This document shows, piece by piece, positions 33,261-45,746 of a DNA stretch of 64,000 nucleotides (position 1 is its first letter; each line of letters opens with the position of its first letter). The stretch comes from Adiantum capillus-veneris (lineage: Eukaryota; Streptophyta; Polypodiopsida; Polypodiales; Pteridaceae). The stretch spans positions 111,205,977 to 111,269,976 of the forward strand of contig CM043949.1 in assembly GCA_014529385.2 (NCBI GenBank), read 5' to 3'. A program made the translations under genes and the position numbers. The notes under the pieces were generated by a model. That model saw only the letters and a program-made list of their open reading frames with translations. It ran no database searches and was not told the DNA's origin.

Positions 33261-35500
33261 AATCAAGTTTATTTGAAGGAATAAAAGATTATGCATATTT
33301 TATATTTTTTTTAATGAGGGTGGGTCTCTCTTGTCCTTTGAGTCACATGGATGTGGGCTCAAGGGAAGAGAATTATTGAGGATGAAAGGAGAGAGGATTG
33401 AGTGAATAATTTGGGAGTGCCTACTCTAGTAGAGGGTGCATTTTACAATAAGGTTAGTGGTTAGTAGTTAGTAATTATCACTAAAAATATTTACAAAATC
33501 ATTCACCAAATGGTGAGATATATGATGATAAAAGTTAGAGAAGGGATAAGGTTGTAAAGCAAGGTTGAAGCTTGGAGAAGTTGACATTCACCTCTTTATA
33601 GCACCGGTAGAAGAAGCGGTCAACATGGCGAAGTAACGCGTGTCGATGAAGCTATGTTATCTTCAAACCTTGGAAAATTCATGATAAAAGCCTTCATTTG
33701 CAGAGGTTATCCTTGGATTTTTGCTGATTTTGTGAAGTTCTTTATAAAGCTGAAGAGAGTATGGTAATATGGACATATATGTAGAGAGAAAGGGGGACAC
33801 CTAGGGTATAGAAATGGAGGATGAAGGCTATGGAGGTGTGAGAGAAGTGGCAATGGTGAAGAGGGTGAATTAGGACATGGGAGTTGCAGGTTTGGGAGTG
33901 GGAAGGAGAGGGAGGAGTGTGTGTGAAAGAGGAAAATGATAAAGTGGAAGAGGGAGTGTGACTGCATAGCATGGGCAAACTGGGGTCCACCAATAAAATC
34001 ATAGCTCACAGCTCGTAGCTCAAAAAAATATGAAAAATTTGAGGTGAAATTTCAGCTCACGAGCTACAACTTTTGTTTGTATCACCTTTTCAAATTCGGG
34101 GAGCATGTGATCTTTAAAAATTCAGCAAAACCGACTGTTTTTTCCACTGCACAAGGTCCTTGTGAGGTCCTTCTTTGGATGATTCTTTTGAATACCTCCA
34201 AGAGTGAGATCCCCATGGTGCATGCATGCATGCCACATACCCTTGACCTTATTTGGTAGGTCTATAATTGAAAATATTGTTGAGATCATGATATAAATGA
34301 ATATTACAACTAAGGAAATCAAATATTGAGGGGTCTAAAAAAATATGTACATGTCAAATATAAATAATATAGGTGGAAAAAATATAAAGGGATCAAAATA
34401 AATCTCTCTCATTATAAGTCTACCATAAAAAGATGAATATTTTTGGTGTTCTAATTTATGAGAGTAAAAGAGAATAGATGTAGGAAGGAAAAATGACAAT
34501 AGTGAAAAAATATACACATAAATAAAACTAGTTTTTTTCGGATTTTTGTTGGGATGGAGTTACACCAAAAATAAGAGAAGCTTGCATGAAATTATTTTTA
34601 TATGGAATAAAGAGTATGGTAAGAAAAAATATGGTAATGGTGAGTCAATGTACATAGCATAAATAACACACACCTAAGTATAAATATTTAAATAAATACC
34701 AAAATAATTATGAAAATCATTTTATTTAGGCCCTATATACAATGAAATATTTATACACAAATGGGCCATAATATTTTTTATTATTTTTATTTTTTTGGCT
34801 CAACTAGCCCAGTGACTAGCTAATTAAGGGTTTTTAAGAAGATATGGGAAAAGTCCCCTAACTCACACACACCTATATACAGTGAAATGGTAGGGATAGC
34901 CACAATGTTTGGATGATTTTGGTAGGGTGGGTTAACTCACTATGGCAATTACGGAGAGCCGAAAAACGGCTATCAACATCTAGAGTTTCACTGAAATTGT
35001 AATGGCAAGGTCACCTTAAAAATTTTCCACAAATCTACTGCATCAAGAGAACATGTGATTGTCCCTATGCATGTAAAAACCGTATCTGAGAGCTATCTCT
35101 GAGAAGCCGTCAAGAGGAATTCATAAGTAATTAGACAAAATTAATTTCTAAAACCACAAATAATATACATCAATGCCAAGAGCATATATGGCAATCCTAA
35201 TCTACTCTCAGAGATGCATAGAGCTACTACTAATATCAATATATATCTTGTCTCCCACTTCGGACAAACTTTCTCTTTGTGTCAATCTCTATAATCCTAT
35301 AGAGTATCTGAAAACTTGTAGATGATGTTATCAAAATTGATGGAAATTCTGAGTGTCACTCCTCTATGGAAGAGTCACCTCACTTATGTATGTTGATGTT
35401 GTATGAGAAGCCAATGTCACAATATTTGATAAGTCAAGAAAATGAGTTGTCGATGACAAGAAATTTGAGAGTATGTGTGTATCCAATACCAAGAGGAGAA
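33261..35500. other. AT-rich stretch without recognisable genes
   Basis: Open frames here are proline- or phenylalanine-rich low-complexity shadows (for example on the minus strand at 33707-34009). From 33460 to 34850 the sequence is AT-rich with short homopolymers. I see no domain, splice pattern or repeat end. Confidence 0.5.
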
Positions 35501-35519
35501 CTCACTGGTCAAGCCAATT

Positions 35520-35624
<105 letters not shown>

Positions 35625-35716
35625 TATGTGTGGAGTTGAGAATCAAGAAGAAATCAATCTAATTGGAATACAGTAAGTTGTGCTCTTGTGTGTGATTGTG
35701 TGCAATCAAAGTGTTT

Positions 35717-35848
35717 CTATTCAATGTGTTTTTTTGAGAGGACTGGGGTGTTTTGATTCCACCTAGGTGCAACTAAAGTGTTGTTGTCAATTTTTTTCTT
35801 TTTGATGTGTTTTTCTTAGAGGATTGGGGGTTTTGATTCCACCTAGGC
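35717..35848. repeat. Two direct copies of a ~50-bp block
   Basis: TTTTGATTCCACCTAGG with its preceding TGTGTTTTT...GAGGA(C/T)TGGGG block occurs at 35728-35767 and again at 35798-35848. Confidence 0.6.
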
Positions 35849-36019
35849 TTTAGAGAGGTGTGTGTATTGTCGAGTGTGTTTCTCCTTTTCCCCCTTCCAT
35901 CTAGTTACCCCACTGAGGTGCATTTGATTGCTCCTTGATTAAACAAAAAAGTAGGTTTTGAAGACAAAGAACAATTTGTGTATTTCTTGGAAAAATGTTT
36001 GATGGTTAAATCAAGAGTG

Positions 36020-37232
36020 AACAAAGATGATAATATCAAGCATTGGCCTTATTTTCACAGGAGTTGAAGATAGTAAAGATTGGGTAGCGAAATTTGAGCT
36101 ATGGATATTATCGATGCATAATAACAAAAAGGGTGGCCATCAAAGTATATGGAAAGAATTGCAGACTCAGTTTTTGGAAAAGTTTCAAAATCCCCAATTT
36201 CTCCTAAGGAAGTGATTGAAATGTTGAATGTGTTGAAACAATATGTAAGTAAAGATTTTTTAGTTCTGTAGAGAAATTTAAAAGTTGTTACAGATAACTA
36301 GAAGTTGCTACTGGGTTTGGAGATAATCAATATTTGAAAGTGTAAAAGCTATTGGATTGTTTGAATTCAAAGATAAGAGGAACAGTGGAATTTGGTGTGG
36401 ATAGTTACACAGATGTGGTCTAATTGGCCAGGGTGAAGAGAAACAAAGTAAAACAAAAGTTGGAGATGGGCTTGCTGAAGCCTACAAAATGCATATTTTG
36501 ATAGCGGTGCATCCTATGGAGAGATTAAAGACTATTCCAATTGTTTGGAGAATAGAGCCTCCTCAGGAAAGATATATTGTCAATTATGCTTCTAAAGCTT
36601 CCTATTTTCAACATATCCATGCCAATGGTGAACGACCTTATAAATGAGGGTGAGGATCTTGCCAAAGAGGATGTGTGTGAAAAATCTAGAAGATGTAGTG
36701 AATCCTCAATTGTTAGTAGATTTTGGAGATCATCATGCAGTAGAGGAGGTCTTTACAAGCATGCAAGTCCCAGAGGCTATTGTTGAAGGAGATACATAGT
36801 TTGAAGATCAACAAGAAGAGGTAAAATGGATTGTTTCTATTCATTTTATGCATACAAATGAAGGATTTTTTATATAGATTGTGTAGCAAAGGACTTGAAA
36901 GAAAAAGAGAATGGTGTCCAAGACCAAAGGTGTGGGCAATCCTCCTTAAAATAGCAAGATGCCAAAGATGCACATATAGAGTCAATTTATGGCAAGGATG
37001 AGGGTTTTATTGAAGATGATCTAGGATGCAAAGTCTAAAGAGTAGCATGAAGAGGTAAAAGAGCATGTTCTCATGAATTTAATGCATGCAAAGGTAGCAC
37101 ATTGTGAGCAAGTTACAGATTCAAAGGGTCTAGAAGCAACATAAGATGATAATGTACATAGCCAAGGTAGCGGGAAATCCCTTATGGACCACAAGAAGAT
37201 GAAGATGCAGATACACAGTTTGCCTATGGTGG

Positions 37233-37263
<31 letters not shown>

Positions 37264-37960
37264 ATGATCTCAAAATTTTGAGATTCAATCAAAGAAGGTA
37301 GTTTGAATGATGAGTTCACTTTTTGTGGTGAGAAAATAGACTCTCATGATTCTGTGATGGTAAGGTTGGAAAGCTTGCTTGATATGTCTAAAGATGTGAT
37401 GGTTGGCAATGTGAACAAAGAGTAGGTGAAATCATCCAAGCTTGAAAATGTAGATATTCAAATGAAGGTGGTATGTGGTACATATCTAGTGGCTATGCTT
37501 ATGAAGGTAGTTGTGGAGCGTTCGATTGGTGCAAGGATTGGCAAGGAAGGATGAATCCAATCCATGGACACCCAAGATAACATAGATAATGTACATGACA
37601 ATAATGTACATGACAAAATAACAAAATTGGACATCAAGGGGGACTAGACAATCCACTCCTATGCTTGGTGAATGTTTAACATTGCAAGAGGAGAAGGTAT
37701 GGTAAAAAATCCTTGCAGGATTTGATTGATGAGGAGTTTGAAGAGCAAGAAAATGGTTGAGTCATGTAGTGAAAGTTGAGGTGTATGACTCAATTTTTGT
37801 GGGAAATATTGTTGATGTGGTCGCTGAAGTTTCCATAAGTATGGAGTTAGGTGTGGAGCCCATGCCAATTAAAGAGATTATGGATAAAGAATTACAGGTG
37901 GAGCAGGCTTGTTTGGTTTTACAAGAAGGGAAAACACAGGTGATGGTCTAGGTCATCTTT
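36020..37960 (+). pseudogene. Degenerate gag-like remnant
   Basis: Around 36130-36260 the plus strand reads WKELQTQFLEKFQNP and, in a shifted frame, EVIEMLNVLKQYV and SVEKFKKLL, which resemble a retrotransposon gag capsid segment. Further right, frames are acidic and short with many stops (a GAT run at 37232-37265, then an open stretch 37757-37951). No zinc knuckle or pol motif follows. I call it an old gypsy-type gag relic with low certainty. Confidence 0.35.
37232..37265. repeat. (GAT)n microsatellite
   Basis: Eleven trinucleotide units, encoding poly-Asp in one frame. Confidence 0.95.
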
Positions 37961-38074
37961 CAAAGGAGGGATGTGCTTTATGGTTGCTGGATGTGCTTAT
38001 GAGAATAGGTATATATATGTAATGATTAGAAGGGATTAGCAAGCATAGCATTCATGTTAACATACTTAACTCAA

Positions 38075-38076
38075 CT

Positions 38077-38118
<42 letters not shown>
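38075..38118. repeat. (GA)n microsatellite inside the left LTR
   Basis: About 20 uninterrupted GA units. The right LTR has only four at 40667-40676. Confidence 0.95.
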
Positions 38119-38122
<4 letters not shown>

Positions 38123-38234
38123 GTAGACCCAAAGATAACTTGATTAATAACAACACCTAAAGTTTACAAGAAGTGGCCACTTATGTACTAGCTGCATATG
38201 GCTAGGTGCACCTCTCAAGGGTCACATAAGCATC

Positions 38235-38484
38235 CTCGGGGGGTGCACTATGTAATCATGTTAATGTATAGCGTTAGTTCAAAAGGAGGGGTTTTAAAAT
38301 GCAAAAATTCTAGGAAATTTAACAGCGATACATTAAAATAAGGGGTTTTTCTATTCAATTTCGGAAAAAATCCTAAAATAAGGGTCATTTTATTCATTCA
38401 AACATGTTAAGAGAGAGATTTTTATAATACCCCACGAACACACATTATATACGGGGTACTGAACGATGAACCCCCCCCCCCGAG
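38235..38484. mobile_element. 250-bp MITE inserted in an LTR
   Basis: Absent from the matching place in the right LTR (40801-40812), which is an empty site. The insert begins CTCGGGGGG and ends CCCCCCCCCGAG, a terminal inverted repeat. It is flanked by TAAGCATC (38227-38234) and TAAGCATA (38485-38492), an 8-bp duplication with one change. There is no coding capacity. An 8-bp duplication suggests a hAT-type transposase, but this is inference. Confidence 0.8.
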
Positions 38485-40580
38485 TAAGCATATTTCCCAA
38501 GGGTCAAGGGGAAACACTCAAAGGGCAAGGTTGACTCCACAAAATGGAGAAAGGTAGGGTAGCTAGGATTAGAATTTTGGACTCTTGTGCAACTCACCAT
38601 GCCATGTTTTCTCACATGCTCAAGTGATGGCTAGACTATTGACTATAGAAGACATGGTTTACACACTAGTTGTTGGTATAGGCCAAAGGCCACAATCCCC
38701 AAGCAACCTCCCCTTAGACTTTGGATTAGACTTGTGACCCACTACAAGGAGCTCACACTTCCATGAAGTACATACCACAAAGGATATGCCACAAAGGTTA
38801 TGGTGACTCAATGGACTACGGTGCCATGGAGAATGAAAATTCCTCCCCTTGAACCATGAGTCTTTTAGGACCAAAATTTCCACACATACCAAGCTGTAGT
38901 CAAAGATAAATCCACAAAAAATGAGCTTGATGTTCACCCATATTTTTCCAACAAGGTTACATTGTTACGTCCAAGTCATACGACACTGATTTCACATCCA
39001 TCTCTCCTACTATGCTTTTCTCTAGATGTTGTTGCTGCTTCAGCACATGGAAGCAGGATGCCCCATCTTTCAACAATGTGTACACTCCAATAACTCATTG
39101 GTATATGTCTATGACTTCTACACTTGTAGCATTTCTTGATACCTATATTGGATGAAAAACTAGATAAAGTGCCTAGAAATGGAAAACTAAATGCATGGTT
39201 GATTGATGGTGATGATGTTCCTCCCCTTTGAAGGTGGATATCTCTTTACTCTCATGGTTCTAGATGAAGCGGTCTTATTACTTAGAGACTCTCCAAGGAA
39301 AATGTGTATCTCTTCATAGTAGCTCAAATTCAAATCATCCCTGTAAAAGAGGACAATCACAAACAATGAAAAAGTTGGTGCCTTAGAGTGCAAAAAAAAA
39401 AACCTTGAAATATTAGGGAATGAGAGAAAGGGAGGGAGAGAGTTCCTTCTTGCTTTGCAACTATGGTGGTTGAAGCCTTTTGAAGATTTTCTTTGAAAGC
39501 CTTTGAAAGTGGTCCTCCTTGAGACTTTGATGTCTACATAAGCTTCAACTCTACCTCTGGCGGGAGCTTCCCTTTGTGGAACACCAAAAGCTGTCTATGG
39601 GAACAAGGGTGCTACAAATCCGTGGGAAAGGAATAATGACTTGATATCCTTGTGGATACTTAGTTTCTATAGGGCCTATGGGAAAGAATCACTAGAAGAA
39701 GGTACCATGGAAAGACTGGTCCTTATTGGGTGGACCCAAGACAATGTATATATTGAGTTGAGTAGCACCAAGAGGGTCCATAATCAGACAACCATCAATG
39801 GATATATCTCAAACAATTTCACAGTCAGCAGGTGACATATAGCTACTAGGCATCGTGATCAATCAACACTTCTTCCCCAAGCTCTCAGTAGGTCACCCAA
39901 ATGGAGGACACGAGCACCTTCCTCCAATGTGTCTTAGAGCCTTCTTCAAATTTTCCTGCCCACTTGGCCACTCACAAGCCCTCGCCCAAAATGTGTTGTC
40001 CTTTTTTCAAGAGGTGATACATATGTCTAGCTTGATCCCACCCAATTCAAGCCTTGATATTTAGGCACATACACATGTGTGTTTAGAAAATGATTACTCT
40101 CATGATTAGCAACAAAATACACAATAGAGATTCAAGACATTGATTTCCATGATAATATCTTCAACTATAAATGTCCAAATGATGCATTCAAAGACTCTAT
40201 GGAAAGATCTTCTCAATAACAATTGATTCCAACATTAATTGATGAATATTAGCATGCAAATAGGGGAAAAAGCTTAATGGATGGGGGTGAGATTAAGAGA
40301 TAATTAGAAGCTTCACTTCAAAGATAAGGAGAGAGGGTAAGAGCTTAATGAGATTCTTAACACAAAACCTAAGCCTAATGCAAGGTCTGAAAACATGTGC
40401 ATATAATGATGAGACCTTTGCTAATTAGCCCTTGAATGAGCTAGAAGAGTAGTGGCTCAAGGGTTCAAGTCCAAGAACTTGCTCAAGCAATTTAATAGAG
40501 TACTAAAAGAGCATACTCATACAAAGAAAGAGATAAATAATCTTCATTAATTAGAGATTTAAAGATGCTAATCTCATTAT

Positions 40581-40593
40581 GGGTCTGATACCA
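40581..40593 (-). other. Primer binding site, tRNA-Met type
   Basis: The minus strand reads TGGTATCAGACCC next to the 5' LTR. The first ten bases match the standard plant site. Confidence 0.8.
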
Positions 40594-41034
40594 GAAGGAT
40601 TATGGGGGGTTGGCAAGCATAGCATTCATGTTAGCATACTTAACTATTGTACTAATTACTCAATGCAAGAGAGAGAGTTTGTGTAGACCCAAAGATAACT
40701 TGATTGATGATAATGAACTAATAATAGCACTTAAAGTGTACAAGAAGCTGCCACTATATATAGTAGTAGCATATGGCTAGGTACACCTCTCAAGGATCAC
40801 ATAAGCATCTTTCCCAAGGATCAATGGACATCTCCCAAAGGGCAAGGATGACTCCACAAAATGGGGAAAGTTAGGGTGATTGGGAATAGCTTTTGGACTC
40901 TTGTACAATTCATCATGCCACGTGTGCTAGGCCACGTACCCTCACATGCTCATATGATGAATAGACAATTGACTATAAAAGAGATGGTCCACACACCAAT
41001 TCATATAGGCCAAAGGTTAAAATCTCCAACAATA

Positions 41035-42110
41035 CAATTGTTCATATACCGTTTATAGGATTTTTTGAAGAGGTTCCTAGCATGAAAATCTCTCCTACCG
41101 TTTAGTTGGTTGGGAGGGTCAATAACAATTTCTTCATATGTTGGTGTGTAATCTGATGCTATGGCTAGAGGTTTCTTTATGATATAGGTTGAAATTCAAA
41201 GTCATTGTAGAGAGATCCCCTATTTCTCTATGGTTGATTTGGTAGGTTTATAAAACGAGTGAGCTATGCATGTGCTACAAGTGCATGGTTGTGGACAATG
41301 CTTTCTTTTTTACCCAATAGCTGAGTTTTGTTGTTCATTGAATTTTGCATGAAGTTGGCCATTTGACTAAGGTGGATGGAAGAAAATGATATAAGCACGT
41401 GGGCAACCCACATAGATGCAACCTTTTGGTGCTTTATATAAGTATTTTTACATATCGTGGCTATCCTTTTGCTTGTGGGTTTTGCAGGTTGGACACAAGG
41501 TTTTAAAATAAACATGGTTTTGTGGTTAAGCATGAAGGCTCTACTAAGAGGTGGGAAATGATGTAGCCAAAGAGCCTTGATGCCAAAAATGAGGGGAAAT
41601 CAGGGTCAAGGGTGCTTACAATCGTTTGACACAATATTAGAGTAGATATAAAGTCCTGGTGTAGGCAAGGAGGTCTAGGGTATGTATGGTTTATGCGGTT
41701 TTTCATGCCAATTGTAGGGCTTAAACTCTTTAAAAAAAAAGGATTTTATGTGAAAAGTATCTTACGCCATGCAAGGCAAGTTGTATAGCTTGAGCCCATG
41801 TGGCCACTAATAGTAGAGAGGAAAGTGGATGAGAGACTGACTCTGCTACATGAGGGACGCCAAAACGTTTTATACTATAACTTTCTTATAAAACACATTT
41901 TCTATCAAAATTTGGACACTCTTGCCAAGTAACATGCCATTTTGGACATTTTTGTGTCTCACGTACATAGCAAATCCCACACCGATTGGGAGATTTTCAA
42001 GTTTTCATGCTCTACTACTTTCTGAGGCTGTGTGCAAAACAAAGAACGAGAGAGAGCCCTATGAGAGCCTTTTTTGTAATGCTACACCATAGACACTCTC
42101 GATAGAAGCA
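41035..42110. other. No recognisable gene
   Basis: Scattered short frames only. No splice pattern, domain or repeat end is seen. Confidence 0.45.
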
Positions 42111-42114
42111 AGCT

Positions 42115-43560
42115 TTGAGTGCATCTTCTATCATGTCGTCTCCCCCCATCCATTGTTCTTTTCTCTTCTATTGTGCGACTGCATCTTCATGCTTACAATA
42201 TGGCAAGGTTTTCCTCTTGGTCCCCTCCTATTTTCTTTCTATGCACATGTGATGCTCAATATGATAGGGTTTCCCTCTTTCCCCCTTCCAATTTCTACTA
42301 TATGCACATGCACTGAGCAAATTTTTGACTTTACGAGAGGTTGGTTTGTGTGGCCTACAATTACCAATTCAAGGAGAGGTGCTCTTAGATGCTGAGTTTG
42401 TTGATGCCTCGGAAATGTTTTTGGAGTCATGAGGCCAATATTCATCTACACAGGTCACACACTAGAGATATTCTATTGTGCATCAAGAGCATTGATAAAC
42501 AAGAGAAACAGAATGGCTTGTTGGGTTTGTGATGCTCCCTTATTTGCTGACTGGTTTCTTGGCTAGGACTTTCATTGGATACCTCCAGGGACACCACTTC
42601 ATTACTTGGACTACTAGGTTGGCCTTAGAGATTTTTCAGCAGAGCAGTAGACTGCTCCTCTCCTCCTAGCCATTAGGAGAAAAATGCTTCATCGGAGCTC
42701 AACATGGCTATCTAGCCAACCAAGTTCTCTTGTCCACCATGTGGTACATCATTTCTTGCTGGATTTTCTTGAGTTCTTGCATCAACCAATTGGAGAGGTT
42801 GATTAAGAACCTTTTGTGGGTGGGGAGAGACACACAGTTGTCTTGGGCCAAGGTTTCTTGGTAGGTCTTTAAATTACATTGCTTGTAGGGGGGGTTGGGA
42901 TCATGGATCTAGGATGGCAGAGTAGAGCCATCCTCAGGAGGCTCATTGTCAGAGTTATTCTTCAGGTGACGAGCCTTGGAAGGAGCTTCTTCTTCTCCAG
43001 ATTTGGGCTCAAGTTCCATAGATGGGTGACCCTTAGATCCCCTCCACTCAATGGATTTTCATAGACATGCACAGACTGGGCCTGAGCAAAAGATCGGAAG
43101 ACAATTTTTCTTTGAGCCTACTTTAGTCTTGGGAGCAATTGAGGCCCACATGCATTGATGAGTTATTGAGGCATCCTCTTACATGGAACTTGTTGGTCAA
43201 TACTCAGTGAGTTCACACGGTTTGTAGTAGACCCCATGTCTCTTGGGGTCCCATGCAACCCGCACCCTAAGAGACTAATTGCATTTTAGAGCACTCTCTA
43301 AGTAGACTCAGAGGGCTTGAGCAAAAGATGGGAAGAACATTTTTCTTTGAGCCTACTGTAGTCTTGAGAGCAATTGAGGCCCACATGCAGTGAGGAGTTT
43401 TTGAGGCATCCTCTTACATGGAACTTGTTGGTCAATACTCAGTGAGGTCACACGGTTTGTAGTAGACCCCATGTCTCTTGGGGTCCCATGCAACCCACAC
43501 ACTAGGAGACTAATTGCATTTTCAAGCACTCTCTAAGTAGACTCAGAGCATCCAACTATG
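42115..43560 (+). pseudogene. L1-type LINE relic related to the 22-kb and 28-kb copies
   Basis: The same phrases as the other L1 copies appear in order: IGFPLSPL near 42265, LLSTMWYI-type and CWIFLSSCINQLERLIKNLLWVG near 42750-42830, then GGLGIMDLGWQSRAILRRLIVR at 42885-42950. This extends further 3' than the other two copies, into the typical C-terminal GGLGI region of plant L1 ORF2. Frames are heavily broken. Confidence 0.65.
43081..43550. repeat. Two tandem copies of a 235-bp unit
   Basis: Copy 1 starts CTGAGCAAAAGATCGGAAG at 43082 and copy 2 starts TTGAGCAAAAGATGGGAAG at 43317. Both end near CTAAGTAGACTCAGAG. About 95 percent alike by eye. It lies in the 3' part of the L1 relic. Confidence 0.85.
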
Positions 43561-44380
43561 AGGCATGAGGGTGAAAATTATGTGTTATAATATTTCCAAG
43601 GCTATCCGAATAGAGTGGCACACTCCTTTCAATCCAGCAACTCCCAATTAAATAGGGGCTTTCAGTCGCCTTGAGGTTCTCACTGCAATTAGGGATTGTT
43701 CAAACTCAAGCCTTTGCATGTTCTTTGAGGTATAGTCCTCCATAGAGTTACTACCGAGGCACTCAAGGTAGCAGAGTGATACTTCTAGTGGATTCAAGTC
43801 ATGGGCATCAAAGGGAGGACTTGCATGCTTAATCCTGGCCCATTAGATATTGAGAACAGAGACTAGCGGCTATGGGCCTGGGAGAGTTTCCCTATGTCAT
43901 TCACGAGTGTAGTGGGACCCAAGGAGTGGTTTTGGTTGGATCCTTTTCCTTCAGATCGTCACCTCGAGGGATCCACTTCTTTTGGTACGCATCACCACTA
44001 TGCCATCACATCCTGGCCCCATAGAGGGAGTCACAAGAGTGAGTTTTTTAAAGACTTCTAGGGGCGCATGTGAGATAGTACACAACCAAAAACAGTCACT
44101 ACGTTCCAATGGCTAGTTGCACATCGAGCCATTGTGGTGATCATCCACTTGAGTCACAACGATATTGTTTGTGGGACTTCCCCATGGCATAACAGGTTTG
44201 ACTTTGGATTATAGGCTAATGCCTACCCTATCATCACCTGTTGGGGTAAAGGTGACGTGCCTTCACCCAAGGTCACCCAAGGTCGTACATCTGGAGTGTT
44301 TGATTGCTCACTGCTCCATCCACAAAGCACTCTCTTCTCCTCTCCCATTTCTTGCATACACACACATCCGTGTACCCTAC
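43560..44380. other. No recognisable gene
   Basis: Possible 3' continuation of the L1 relic. I see no poly(A) tail and no motif. Confidence 0.4.
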
Positions 44381-44388
44381 ACTTTCAC

Positions 44389-44640
44389 TGATATCAAAGC
44401 CATGATGGTTGGTGGTGCTCCCTCATCAAAAATGGAGGTAAGTGCATGGCAACGCCATATCAAAGGAATTTTGTCATGGATCTAGCAAGGGTTGGGGAGG
44501 ATCGGTGGGATCAAGAGGATATTTGGTGGATCTTGGACCTTGGGGCTCCCAACGCATGCAAGCTTCCCATATCTCAAGGAATCTTGAGAGGATCTTGGAG
44601 CATCTATATAGAATAAAGTTGTCAAGCATTTGTAGGTGAA
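44389..44640 (+). pseudogene. Possible LTR retroelement start, very degenerate
   Basis: TGATATCAAAGCCATGATGG resembles the tRNA-Met primer site with following ATG. A short frame after it (APSSKMEVSAWQRHIKGIL) is gag-like in tone only. No LTR pair was found. Confidence 0.22.
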
Positions 44641-45118
44641 ATAGGGGATCTCTACAAGGAACCTAGCATAGCTTTGTAGACCTTGAAGGATGCAAAATTA
44701 GGCCTATACAAAAAACGGGTAGAGTTTGTAAAAACTGCAATGGTAAAATCAATCTCAAAAAATCTTTGAAACAAGCTTGGAATTTTTTTGAATGGTGGGA
44801 TCTATTGCTCATGGAACTTGTAATAAAGAATTGGGAAGCTTGAGGGAATTGAGCTATAGTAGGGGGAATTGAGAAACACTAAAGTGACCAAGCATTTCCA
44901 AGTGCAACAAGTCAAGAGCACAATCAAGCAAGGAATCAACCAACGAGAATTGTGATCGAGTGCAAGTATGCAAGCAATTGAATAGCGAGCAGAGACCTCA
45001 AAAGTGAGAGGGTAGCACTGAGCAACAGGACCAAAAAGTAAATTGAATTGAAGAGCAGAAATACTAGGGAGCTCACAAGCAATAAAATATTTGGGAATGC
45101 AAGGTGTGCGTGTGATGC

Positions 45119-45146
45119 ATACACACACACACACACACTCACATAC
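45119..45146. repeat. (CA)n microsatellite
   Basis: Ten CA units with a CTCACATACA tail. Confidence 0.9.
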
Positions 45147-45538
45147 ATTTTGTCAAGGAAGAGAGAATTGAGCTTTCTTTTTTTCTTTCTTCTCTTAGAG
45201 TGTTGGAGAGGGGAACACGGGAACACACCCAAAACACAACACAATTTCCTCGCTATAGCCGAGGGTATCCACAACACCCCAATCTACTAGATTTCACCTT
45301 CAAAACTCGACACTATCCTCAAGAAAGCCGCCACTTGCATAGACCATAAGCACACATGAGTTGCAACACACCAAACAAGCTCAATCATCCTGCTCTGTTG
45401 AACTTGCAGCCTTCCACACACACACAGCCTCTCTTTATCCCTCTTTGCACAACTCACTTCAGGGGGCACACACACCAACATATGCCCAGAAACATGCACA
45501 CACAAGTAGAGAATAGAAGGGGGAAGGGGGAATTGACA

Positions 45539-45700
45539 CTAGAAGAGAACAATGACGGATCCCGTACCATAAACACAACCATTGACAATGTCCTCCAAGT
45601 TGGCATAATCCTCGGCAATATACACTGGCTTTAATGGCTGCCTCGGAAAAAAAGCCCTTACAAATTTGTGTTCATCTCCTTTTATAGGAGTCTTACCATA
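45539..45700 (-). other. Unidentified coding-like fragment at the element edge
   Basis: The minus-strand frame reads GYGKTPIKGDEHKFVRAFFP and PVYIAEDYANLEDIVNGCVY without stops, with a composition unlike the surrounding chance frames. No family is recognised. It ends where the TIR-like sequence of the large transposon begins (45701), so it may be flanking sequence into which that element inserted. Confidence 0.25.
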
Positions 45701-45746
45701 CCCCAAGCGACATTTTCCGAGCAAACACAGATCCGAGCAAACAAAT
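45701..45746. repeat. Left TIR-like end
   Basis: CCCCAAGCGAC followed by two CCGAGCAAAC motifs (45717 and 45733). The inverse of the second, extended to 14 bp, lies at 58473-58486. The repeat is imperfect. Confidence 0.45.

Larger units (their letters stand above)
38028..41034 (-). mobile_element. Short non-autonomous LTR retrotransposon
   Basis: Two direct repeats, about 38028-38705 (interrupted by a 250-bp insertion) and 40594-41034, flank about 1.9 kb. On the minus strand the right repeat starts TGTTGGAGATTTT and is followed inside by TGGTATCAGACCC (40581-40593), a good tRNA-Met primer site. The left repeat is preceded by AAGGGGAGGT (about 38706-38715), a polypurine tract. These fix the direction as minus. 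The interior holds no gag or pol motif, so it would depend on another element's enzymes. The exact outer left boundary and target duplication were not resolved. Confidence 0.7.

Noticed and set aside
33707-34009. Proline/serine-rich minus-strand ORF that could be a secreted protein
   Set aside because: Low-complexity translation of a purine-rich strand, with overlapping frames of the same type and no homology.
37201-37280. CRISPR-like regular repeat
   Set aside because: It is a simple GAT trinucleotide run in a eukaryotic genome. No repeat-spacer array exists anywhere in the window.
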